A stretch of 13,282 nucleotides of DNA. Source: Bdellovibrionales bacterium (GTDB lineage: Bacteria > Myxococcota > XYA12-FULL-58-9 > SYDY01). Below the pieces are notes generated by a model, which saw only the letters and a list, made by a program, of their open reading frames with translations, ran no database searches and was not told where the DNA came from. A program made the translations under genes and the position numbers. The DNA lies in NCBI GenBank assembly GCA_005801425.1, contig SYDY01000052.1:1-13282 (forward strand), in the 5' to 3' direction. Positions 6,825-13,282 of the stretch are shown in pieces (the first letter of the stretch is position 1; every line of letters begins with the position of its first letter).

Positions 6825-7066
6825 ACAGAGAACAAATTCTTGCGAAAATTACCGAGATTTTGGTCGGCGAATTTGAGATCAATGAAGCCAGCATCAAGCC
6901 TGAAGCCACGCTGAATCATGATCTGGGCTTGGATAGCATCGATGCCATCGACGTGGCCGTTCGCTTGCAAGCGATCATCGGGAAACGTATCGAAGAAGAA
7001 GCTTTGCGTGAACTTCGCACAGTAAACGACGTTATCAATTTGGTCGATCGTCACCTTAATGCGTAA
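6821..7066 (+). CDS. apeF: Acyl carrier protein, ApeF-like
   Basis: This 81-residue second carrier protein has the attachment motif LGLDSIDAIDV with Ser39 as the phosphopantetheine site. Its length and the acidic helix II are typical for type II ACPs. It shares the DSIDA core with the preceding ApeE but differs elsewhere, so the pair look like distinct carriers, not a recent duplication. The ATGA overlap with apeE and the eight-base overlap of its 3' end with apeG place it firmly in the operon. Two dedicated ACPs are standard in APE clusters. Confidence 0.92.
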   Translation: MNREQILAKITEILVGEFEINEASIKPEATLNHDLGLDSIDAIDVAVRLQAIIGKRIEEEALRELRTVNDVINLVDRHLNA

Positions 7067-7520
7067 ATTTCTTCCCATACTCGGTTTTCTTTATCCCCTT
7101 GGGATCTATCTGTTGGAACGAAATATAAAGATCCAAACCCATACCCATTACATCGTTGCCAAGATCGCACTTCTTGTCCCTGTGTTGTACAGCATCGGTG
7201 GATTGGCTCTCTTTGCTCGATCTTTGCAGCATGAACCCACATTCGTTGCGCGCATCGCACGCCGATTTCATCCCGATTTATCGGAACAAGAAATCATCCA
7301 TTGCCGACAAGCCACAGAAGCATGGTGCATTTTTTTCATCGTAAATATTCTAATAACTATCGTGCTCGCATTGGGCGCACCCCTTCTTTGGTGGGCGATT
7401 TATGCCAACGTGATCTCCTATGTCTTGATTGGGCTCATGATTGGATTTGAACATCTCATTCGTTGGCAAAAATTTCCTGAACGAAAGCCCACATGGTTGC
7501 CTCAATGCTATCGTCGTTGA
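7059..7520 (+). CDS. apeG: Integral membrane protein, ApeG-like (COG4648-type)
   Basis: The 153-residue protein has about four predicted membrane helices (roughly residues 4-19, 32-53, 89-108 and 110-131) separated by a polar, histidine- and arginine-rich loop (54-85). There is no catalytic motif I recognise. Its location between the second ACP and the ligase gene, its size and its N-terminus (short charged start, then LPILGFLYPLGIYLLE) fit the ApeG/COG4648 membrane protein found at this place in APE clusters. The function of that family is not established; organising the synthase at the membrane is one possibility. It overlaps apeF by eight bases and the next gene by 28. Confidence 0.75.
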   Translation: MRKFLPILGFLYPLGIYLLERNIKIQTHTHYIVAKIALLVPVLYSIGGLALFARSLQHEPTFVARIARRFHPDLSEQEIIHCRQATEAWCIFFIVNILITIVLALGAPLLWWAIYANVISYVLIGLMIGFEHLIRWQKFPERKPTWLPQCYRR

Positions 7521-9154
7521 ATGAAAACCACATCATTGCACGTGGCCAAGCCGGGATCCGAACCGTGGCAGATCTTCATGCTGATGTGCACGCTATCGCA
7601 CAGCAATTACCTATGGGTACATGGAACACAGGATGTGTGCTCATTGGATCTGATCGATATTGCATCTTGGTCGGTCTTCTTGCCGCTTGGAATAAACAAC
7701 AGGTGGTGCACTTTCCGCCCACAGGCAACACGACCGTCGTTGACGCCATCGCATCACAACCCAATATCATTGCACTTTTGCATGATCTCGATATGCCGCA
7801 CGGGATCAATTTGCGCACCCGCTTGGAGAGCACGGGCGTTCCACCCGCATTGATTGAGCCCAAGGCACACACGGTTGTTCTTCACATCCATACGTCAGGC
7901 ACCACAGGAAAAAGTAACGAGATCACCAAAACCGCCGAGCAATTGTTTTCAGAAGTAGACATGCACGCCACACATTTTTCCATCGGCCCCAGAGATACCA
8001 TTCTAGCCACTGTGCCGGCATATCATCTCTATGGATTGCTTTTTAGTATCCTTCTGCCTGCACGATCGGGTGCAGGTATCATTCGTGAATCACCACTCCA
8101 CGCAGAAGCCACGGCACAGCTTGCCCATGATCATGGGGCCACCATTTTTGTGAGTACACCGGCCCATCTCGACGGCCTTCGGGTGCTCGTACCAAACCGT
8201 CTTCATTTCAAGAAAACTTTTTCATCGGGTGCTGCATTGTCAGCGGAGGTTGCAGAGCGCTATCGAACCATTGCAGGCCACACACCTCATGAGATCTTCG
8301 GATCTACAGAAACAGGGGGCATCGCAACACGCATCGCACCTGAAACGTCGTGGAAGCCCTTGCCTGGCGTGGCGGTACACGCCAATCCGAAAGGCCTCCT
8401 CTGTGTCCAATCGTTCTATGCAGGCACATTGTTTCAAACCAATGATGCTATCACCATGCAAAGTGATGGTACGTTTGTTCATCACGGCCGGATCGATGAT
8501 GTTGTAAAAATTGCGGGAAAGAGAGTCCAGCTTAAAGAGATCATCGAGACTGTACGACGCATACCCAACGTGACAGATGCCGCCGCTTGTGCACGAGCCG
8601 TAAGCACATCGCACAACAACGAAATATTGCTTGTTGTTGCAAGCAGAGGCTGTACACCAGAGACTATCAGACATCATATCAAAAAAATTTTTGAACCAGC
8701 CGTTATACCTAGAAAAATTTGCATGGTTGATTCCATGCCACGTTCAAGTACGGGGAAAATTTCACACAAAGTCATCGCAGCACTTTGCGATGCACGCGAC
8801 CGTTCTCATGCACCCTTGGTCTTCACCCATGAAGATCTAAACAACCGTCTATTTGTGGGATCTGCTATAGTGCCCCATCCTGCATGGTGTTTTGAAGGGC
8901 ATTTTCCATCACGACCTATTTTACCGGGCGCCGCACTGCTACACTATGCTGTAGCCGAAAAATCCATTGCACTGTGGCCCGAATTACAACACACCACTGG
9001 GGCCGCTCGAATCAAATTTACGAAAATTATCCAACCAGGCAATGCGTTTGAAGTACGACTGCAGTGCAATGCGAATCGTGTTGTTTTTTCCATCACAGGG
9101 CAAGAAGGCCCATGCGCCTCAGGCACCATGACTTTCGCGGGAGAGATCCCATGA
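7493..9154 (+). CDS. apeH: Fused aryl/acyl-ACP ligase (ApeH) and hotdog dehydratase (ApeI)
   Basis: The 553-residue protein has two domains. Residues ~1-430 are an ANL-family adenylate-forming ligase: phosphate-binding TSGTTGK (134-140), EIFGSTETGG (267-276), GRIDDVVKIAGKRV (332-345), and PRSSTGKI (416-423) with catalytic Lys422. Residues ~445-553 form a FabZ/ApeI-like hotdog domain with FEGHFPSRPILPGAALL (467-483), His470 being the expected catalytic histidine. The ligase half should activate the aryl acid with ATP and load it on a carrier protein. The dehydratase half would act with ApeP on 3-hydroxyacyl-ACP chains. In E. coli-type clusters these are two genes, apeH and apeI. No stop, frame change or start-like signal splits them here, so the fusion looks genuine. 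Start ATG 7493 overlaps apeG; ATG 7505 is an alternative. Confidence 0.88.
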   Translation: MVASMLSSLNENHIIARGQAGIRTVADLHADVHAIAQQLPMGTWNTGCVLIGSDRYCILVGLLAAWNKQQVVHFPPTGNTTVVDAIASQPNIIALLHDLDMPHGINLRTRLESTGVPPALIEPKAHTVVLHIHTSGTTGKSNEITKTAEQLFSEVDMHATHFSIGPRDTILATVPAYHLYGLLFSILLPARSGAGIIRESPLHAEATAQLAHDHGATIFVSTPAHLDGLRVLVPNRLHFKKTFSSGAALSAEVAERYRTIAGHTPHEIFGSTETGGIATRIAPETSWKPLPGVAVHANPKGLLCVQSFYAGTLFQTNDAITMQSDGTFVHHGRIDDVVKIAGKRVQLKEIIETVRRIPNVTDAAACARAVSTSHNNEILLVVASRGCTPETIRHHIKKIFEPAVIPRKICMVDSMPRSSTGKISHKVIAALCDARDRSHAPLVFTHEDLNNRLFVGSAIVPHPAWCFEGHFPSRPILPGAALLHYAVAEKSIALWPELQHTTGAARIKFTKIIQPGNAFEVRLQCNANRVVFSITGQEGPCASGTMTFAGEIP

Positions 9155-9891
9155 TCAGCATTCGAATTTGCGCCATCATTCCAACGTACAACAATCCAGA
9201 AACGCTCCGCGATGTTGTACTTCGAGTGAAAACCCATATTCCCGAGATCATCATTATCAACGATGCAAGCAGTGCTGTAACCCATGATCTATGCAATGCA
9301 CTTGCACACGAAGGCATTGCGCGTGTGCATCATCGGGTGATCAATGGCGGTAAAGGTGCTGCTGTAAAAGATGGACTCACCATCGCTGCCTATGAAGGAT
9401 TTACCCATGCACTTCAAATCGACGCCGATGGACAACATGAGACCCATGATATCCCCCACTTTCTCCATGCCGCCCAAACCGGTCCCTATGCCATGATCTT
9501 AGGTGCTCCCCACTTTGATAGCACCGCCCCAAAATCCCGACTTTGGGGACGACAAATTTCTATCTTTTGGACTCACCTCGAAACCGGAAGTACTGCTATT
9601 ACCGATCCCATGTGCGGATTTCGTATTTATCCCATTCACGCCGCACTTCGTGTTGCTTCTAACTGCGGTAATCGTATGGATTTCGACAATGCAATTCTCG
9701 TTCGCATGCTCTGGAACAGAACGCCCGTCATCAATATTCCAACACGGGTACGCTACCTCACAGCTTCTGAAGGAGGTGTGTCACATTTTCGTGCTGTACG
9801 CGACAATATCCACATCTCATGGATGCACACACGCTTGGTGATCACGCGCATCGTCCACCTTGTGCTTGGGGTATTTCATCGTGGCACGTAA
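9151..9891 (+). CDS. Family 2 glycosyltransferase (N-terminal half of a split ApeJ)
   Basis: The 246-residue GT-A fold protein has the N-terminal CAIIPTYNNPETL (7-19), nucleotide-site IIINDAS (34-40), NGGKGAAVKDGL (65-76) and the metal-binding DADGQ (91-95). This is the layout of dolichol-phosphate-mannosyltransferase-like GT2 enzymes. There are no clear membrane helices apart from a mildly hydrophobic C-terminus. In many APE clusters this domain is fused to an LpxL-like acyltransferase as ApeJ. Here the two are separate overlapping genes. It probably adds a sugar or related group to the lipid or aryl end. ATG 9151 overlaps the previous stop in ATGA and has GGGAGAG just upstream; upstream in-frame starts would lie deep inside the preceding gene. 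Confidence 0.85.
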   Translation: MISIRICAIIPTYNNPETLRDVVLRVKTHIPEIIIINDASSAVTHDLCNALAHEGIARVHHRVINGGKGAAVKDGLTIAAYEGFTHALQIDADGQHETHDIPHFLHAAQTGPYAMILGAPHFDSTAPKSRLWGRQISIFWTHLETGSTAITDPMCGFRIYPIHAALRVASNCGNRMDFDNAILVRMLWNRTPVINIPTRVRYLTASEGGVSHFRAVRDNIHISWMHTRLVITRIVHLVLGVFHRGT

Positions 9892-10765
9892 CAATGGATG
9901 GCTCGAAGCCAAAGAAACAGGAACCCTCATAGGCATGCGCATTGTCGTGTGGATATGCCTAACCATAGGTAGAGCTACCGCACGTTTCATCACTTCCGTC
10001 GTCGCATTTTACTATGTTCTCGCATCATCGCAGGCACGAAATGCATCAAAAAAATATCTACATCGTATAGGGTTATCTTCTGGATTTTGGAATACATTCA
10101 TTCATATACGCACGTTTGCCTATTGCGTTGTTGATCGGATTTTTTTTCTTGCAGGGCAAACCGAACGATTCAAAATAACACGCACCGGAAGCCACCATCT
10201 GGATGCATTACAAGCCAAAGGCCAAGGTGCAATCCTTCTTGGTACACACCTAGGAAGCTTTGAAGCACTTCGCACAACAAAGCGTATCATTCACATCGTG
10301 GGTTACTTTCATAACGCAAAAAAAATAAACAAAATTTTACAATCGGTTAACAAGAGCAATACCGTGCGACTGATCGATATCAATCCAGGAAGTGTCGATT
10401 TCATACTGAAAATCCGTGAGATTATTGAAAAAGGCGAATTGGTAGGCATTCTAGGGGATCGTATATTTCCATCATCCCGCACAACCGAAGTAGAATTTCT
10501 TGGCGACCATGCGACATTTCCAACGGGTCCATTTATTCTTGCTTCTTTGGTAGATTGCCCAATTTTCCTGGCCTTTGGATTGTATCTTGGCGACAATAGA
10601 TACGATCTCCATTGCGAAATGTTTGAAGAACGCATCCATTTGCCACGAGGCAATAGAGATCTGGCATGCAAAGCGTACGTCCAGCGTTTTGCGCAACGTA
10701 TTGAATATCACTGCAAACAAGCCCCTTACAACTGGTTCAACTTCTATGATTTTTGGAGTGCCTAA
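9881..10765 (+). CDS. LpxL/HtrB-like acyltransferase (C-terminal half of a split ApeJ)
   Basis: The 294-residue protein belongs to the lauroyl/myristoyl acyltransferase (LpxL/HtrB) family. The N-terminus has WLEAKETGTLIGMRI leading into a hydrophobic stretch. The active-site motif is GTHLGSFEAL with His123 and Glu128 (Hx4E). Further marks are GILGDR and the ending YNWFNFYDFW, characteristic of this branch of the family in APE clusters. It likely transfers an acyl or polyenoyl chain onto a glycolipid at the inner membrane. GTG 9881 is preferred, giving an 11-base overlap with the glycosyltransferase gene and the expected N-terminus, with a GGGG ten bases upstream. A TTG at 9860 would add seven residues. 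No internal frameshift is seen. Confidence 0.85.
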   Translation: MARNNGWLEAKETGTLIGMRIVVWICLTIGRATARFITSVVAFYYVLASSQARNASKKYLHRIGLSSGFWNTFIHIRTFAYCVVDRIFFLAGQTERFKITRTGSHHLDALQAKGQGAILLGTHLGSFEALRTTKRIIHIVGYFHNAKKINKILQSVNKSNTVRLIDINPGSVDFILKIREIIEKGELVGILGDRIFPSSRTTEVEFLGDHATFPTGPFILASLVDCPIFLAFGLYLGDNRYDLHCEMFEERIHLPRGNRDLACKAYVQRFAQRIEYHCKQAPYNWFNFYDFWSA

Positions 10766-10770
10766 ACCAC

Positions 10771-12285
10771 ATGAACAATAAAATTGTATTTGGCGAAAAA
10801 TCACTCACGATTGAAGATATCGTCCACATTGCAACACATGCATTTGCAGTGGAGTTAACCGGCTCGAAACAACATCGTGAAAAACTTGATGCCGGTGTGG
10901 CATTGCTTAATCATTTTGCCAAGAATTCACGCGTTTATGGCGTAAATACAGGCGTTGGCGATTCGTGTGAAACATCACTCAACGATGATGAACTTTACGC
11001 ATTTCCAGAAAATCTTTTTAGATTTCATGGATGCGGCACCGGAACGTTATTCTCAGAAACGGAATCTTCTGCCATTCTCGCTGTTCGCATCGCGTCATTA
11101 TGCCGTGGCTATTCGGCAGTACGCACCATCGTCATCGAACGTTTGATCGATCTTATCAACCATCGCATTTTGCCTTGTATACCCTGTGAAGGTTCAGTGG
11201 GCGCAAGCGGTGATCTCACACCCTTATCGTATATTGCGGCGGTGATCTCCGGTGAACGTGAAGCTTTTTATGAAGGTAACATTCTCCCAAGCATCCAAGC
11301 ACTTGCCCACGCAGGATTGACACCTCTCCGTCTTGAGCCCAAAGAGAGCTTGGCCATCATGAATGGCACCAGCGTCATGACGGGTCTCGCATGTTTGGCC
11401 TCAAACCGCGCAAGGCATATCGCACGACTTGCCTCTACGATCACCGCAATGGCCTCTGATGTTCTTCTTGGGCGTGCAGAGCACTTTCATCCACGCATTT
11501 TTGAACTTAAACCCCATGCCGGAACCATCCAAGCCGCAGCATTGATCCGTGAAGTACTTGGTGCAGAAAAAGATCTTCGACATGCAGATGACCGACGTCT
11601 ACAAGATCGTTATTCCTTACGCTGCGCGCCCCATGTGATCGGTGTACTTCTCGATACATTAACGGCCATGGAACCTTTAATTAATATCGAAATAAATAGT
11701 ATCAATGACAATCCCATTATCGATCCTGACACCAACCAAGCATTTCATAGCGGAAATTTTTATGGTGGGCATATTTGTCTTGCGATGGACACCATGAAAA
11801 ATGCCATTGCCAATATTGCAGATCTTGCAGATCGCCAAATGGCCATGGTGTGCAATCCCATGATGAACAACGGACTTCCCGCCAATTTGGTGCGGCCTGA
11901 AGCAGGAGGCCATCACCATGGATTTAAAGCCGCAAGCATTGCAACATCGGCCCTCGCGGCAGAGGCCCTAAAGCTCACCATGCCTGCAAGTGTTTTCTCA
12001 CGCAGCACAGAAAATCATAATCAAGACAAAGTAAGCATGGGTACCATTGCCGCACGTGACTGCTTGCGCGTTTTAGAACTTACGGAGCGCACGTGCGTCA
12101 TCACACTTTTGGCCATGTGCCAAGCTGCAGAATTGCGTGGTCTTGATGAATGCACCCATGGAACACAGTGCATGCTCAAAGCCATACGTGAACATGTCCC
12201 CACAATCACCGAAGACCGACGCATGGATCTGGAGATCCACATGATCCATGACATGCTTCAAGAACTTCCATTTCAGGGAACCTGA
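10771..12285 (+). CDS. MIO-dependent aromatic amino acid ammonia-lyase (HAL/TAL-like)
   Basis: The 504-residue enzyme has all the family hallmarks: the Ala145-Ser146-Gly147 triad that cyclises to the MIO cofactor (GSVGASGDLTPLSYIAA), catalytic Tyr56 in YGVNTGVG, NGTSVMTG (198-205), the RYSLRCAPHVIG segment and NSINDNPIID. The substrate-selectivity pair is Phe85-His86 in LFRFHGCGTG. Textbook pairs are Ser-His for histidine, His-Leu for tyrosine and Phe-Leu for phenylalanine lyases. No histidine-degradation genes are nearby, and the gene lies inside a pigment operon, so a biosynthetic role is more likely: deaminating tyrosine or phenylalanine to the arylacrylate starter, as in flexirubin-type clusters. 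ATG 10771 begins five bases after the previous stop. Family assignment is certain; the substrate is not. Confidence 0.9.
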   Translation: MNNKIVFGEKSLTIEDIVHIATHAFAVELTGSKQHREKLDAGVALLNHFAKNSRVYGVNTGVGDSCETSLNDDELYAFPENLFRFHGCGTGTLFSETESSAILAVRIASLCRGYSAVRTIVIERLIDLINHRILPCIPCEGSVGASGDLTPLSYIAAVISGEREAFYEGNILPSIQALAHAGLTPLRLEPKESLAIMNGTSVMTGLACLASNRARHIARLASTITAMASDVLLGRAEHFHPRIFELKPHAGTIQAAALIREVLGAEKDLRHADDRRLQDRYSLRCAPHVIGVLLDTLTAMEPLINIEINSINDNPIIDPDTNQAFHSGNFYGGHICLAMDTMKNAIANIADLADRQMAMVCNPMMNNGLPANLVRPEAGGHHHGFKAASIATSALAAEALKLTMPASVFSRSTENHNQDKVSMGTIAARDCLRVLELTERTCVITLLAMCQAAELRGLDECTHGTQCMLKAIREHVPTITEDRRMDLEIHMIHDMLQELPFQGT

Positions 12286-12289
12286 TCCG

Positions 12290-12703
12290 ATGAGCAACTT
12301 AGCACGCGCTTCGATTGAATTTCATGTACCGTTCCATGACATCGACATGACCCATGCGGTATGGCATGGATTTTATTTGAAATATCTTGAACTTGCCCGT
12401 ACAGCGCTTATGCGCAAGTGCGATCTTGATGTCATGGAAATTGTTCGACTTGGCTATCGTATGGTGGTGATAGAAAGTAAATGTCGACACTCATTTCCGC
12501 TTCATTATGGAGATCATGTTCGTGTCGATGCCTTTGTTCTGGATGCCGATATCCGCTTGCATATTGGCTACGAAATCCACAACCTCACCCATGGGAAGCG
12601 CGCAGCACGGGCTTCAACAACCCTTGCAACGCTGGACTCAAGCGGCAAGCTTCTTTATGCAACACCCACTGAAATAAGAGAAAAACTCACATGCACTATA
12701 TAA
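12290..12703 (+). CDS. apeK: Hotdog acyl-CoA/ACP thioesterase (4HBT/YbgC-like), ApeK-like
   Basis: The 137-residue 4-hydroxybenzoyl-CoA-thioesterase-like hotdog protein has FHDIDMTHAVWHGFYLKYLELAR (15-37). Asp17 is at the catalytic position and the H..Y..YLE.AR helix is typical of YbgC/4HBT enzymes. It probably hydrolyses aryl or polyenoyl thioesters, for example to clear mischarged carriers or release product. ATG 12290 is chosen because MSNLARASIEFHVPFHDID matches the family's short N-terminus. The upstream in-frame ATG at 12248 lies within the ammonia-lyase gene. The 3' end overlaps apeL by 13 bases. Confidence 0.87.
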   Translation: MSNLARASIEFHVPFHDIDMTHAVWHGFYLKYLELARTALMRKCDLDVMEIVRLGYRMVVIESKCRHSFPLHYGDHVRVDAFVLDADIRLHIGYEIHNLTHGKRAARASTTLATLDSSGKLLYATPTEIREKLTCTI

Positions 12704-13266
12704 TCTTTGCATGGTTCTTGGCCTCATTGCCCCCTGAAGGCGACGCGGCACTTCAGCGCTTGCTCATGCGTTTTTCAGAACAAACCCATTTCCAAGCACA
12801 ATTTACCGAGACGAAAAAGATATCATTTTTAAGCACGCCACTGATTTCCCATGGCACCATGGAATTTCAAGCCCCTGATCGCTTGGTCAAAACAATAGAA
12901 ACACCTGATCCATCAACCATGCGTGTGCAAGGTAGCCAAATAACCATCATCAACAATCAAGAGACACAACACGTCGACTTAAAACAATATCCACATATGC
13001 TGCAGTTTGTAAGCGGTATGCTTGCGTTATTGCGAGGCGATGCAAGTCTTCTTCTTGCAGACTATGATGCAAAATCAACGTTTAAAAAATCACAATGGCA
13101 TATTATTCTAACGCCAAAACCCTCTTCATCCAGCACTGTGGTAAAAAAACTTGCGTTTGAAGGGATAGAGACAAAGCCAAAACGTATGACGCTGACGGAG
13201 AAAAATGGGGATGTCACTGTGACGCAGTTTATATATCCCAAAAAATTGGAACAAATTAAAAAGTGA
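12691..13266 (+). CDS. apeL: LolA-like periplasmic lipoprotein/lipid carrier, ApeL-like
   Basis: The 191-residue protein has a short hydrophobic N-terminus (IIFAWFLASL, residues 4-13) that could serve as a weak signal peptide. The LolA-type beta-fold that follows includes LLMRFSEQTHFQAQFTETK (24-42), a GTMEFQAPDRLVKTIETP strand region typical of outer-membrane lipoprotein carrier homologues, and a final VTVTQFIYP strand. The family is assigned from the overall pattern rather than one invariant motif. In APE clusters this LolA-like protein precedes an MMPL/RND-type exporter and is thought to shuttle the lipidated pigment across the periplasm. It overlaps apeK by 13 bases and ends 16 bases before the window edge, so the exporter gene would begin outside. 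Confidence 0.8.
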   Translation: MHYIIFAWFLASLPPEGDAALQRLLMRFSEQTHFQAQFTETKKISFLSTPLISHGTMEFQAPDRLVKTIETPDPSTMRVQGSQITIINNQETQHVDLKQYPHMLQFVSGMLALLRGDASLLLADYDAKSTFKKSQWHIILTPKPSSSSTVVKKLAFEGIETKPKRMTLTEKNGDVTVTQFIYPKKLEQIKK

Positions 13267-13282
13267 CATTCTGGATCCCCGC

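Noticed and set aside
10771-12285. Histidine-utilisation (hutH) gene
   Set aside because: No hutU, hutI, hutG or regulator is nearby, the gene is embedded in the ape operon and the selectivity pair is not Ser-His.
1-13282. CRISPR arrays, tRNA or rRNA genes, toxin-antitoxin or defence genes
   Set aside because: No regularly spaced repeats, cloverleaf or rRNA-like sequence, and no defence-type motifs were seen. The sequence is almost entirely accounted for by the two ape operons and the IS end.

Overview
The window carries most of an aryl-polyene (APE) / xanthomonadin / flexirubin-type pigment gene cluster. It holds a type II polyketide synthase made of separate small proteins, with genes for making the aryl starter, for tailoring, and for moving the product to the cell envelope. 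A LolA-like periplasmic carrier and two envelope acyltransferases imply an outer-membrane (Gram-negative, probably proteobacterial) host. The sequence alone does not fix the genus. Gene names follow the apeA-R nomenclature of the E. coli/Xenorhabdus APE clusters and are family assignments made by reading motifs.

Layout. At the left edge (1-282) lies the 5' end of an IS481-family insertion sequence, read leftward and cut by the window edge. From 5650 down to 293 a tightly overlapping minus-strand operon encodes, in transcription order: ketosynthase ApeO, short ketosynthase-like partner ApeC, hotdog dehydratase ApeP, ketoreductase ApeQ, second ketosynthase ApeR, and a flavin-dependent halogenase-like FAD protein. 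A short divergent region (5651-5740) contains a strong palindrome. From 5741 to 13266 a plus-strand operon encodes: PlsC-type acyltransferase ApeD, acyl carrier proteins ApeE and ApeF, membrane protein ApeG, an ApeH adenylation ligase fused to an ApeI dehydratase domain, a family 2 glycosyltransferase, an LpxL/HtrB-like acyltransferase (these two correspond to the halves of a split ApeJ), a MIO-type aromatic amino acid ammonia-lyase, hotdog thioesterase ApeK and LolA-like ApeL. The exporter and lipoprotein usual for APE clusters (ApeM, ApeN) are not present and may lie beyond the right edge. No starter-ring methyltransferase is seen.

How the genes work together (inference from family knowledge). 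The ammonia-lyase would turn tyrosine, or another aromatic amino acid, into an arylacrylate. The ApeH domain would activate it and load it on ApeE or ApeF. ApeO/ApeC and ApeR would extend it with malonyl units, ApeQ would reduce each keto group, and ApeI/ApeP would dehydrate to build the conjugated polyene. The halogenase-like protein could halogenate the ring or chain. ApeD, the glycosyltransferase and the LpxL-like protein would attach the polyenoyl chain to a glycolipid. ApeK would act as a thioesterase, and ApeL with the unseen exporter would deliver the product to the outer membrane.

The points most worth a second look are: the halogenase signature together with an ammonia-lyase whose selectivity pair (Phe-His) matches none of the textbook classes; the repeat whose copies bracket the minus-strand operon, one as a full hairpin next to the apeO ribosome binding site and one as a half-site abutting the IS481 element; the ApeH-ApeI fusion; and the split ApeJ.
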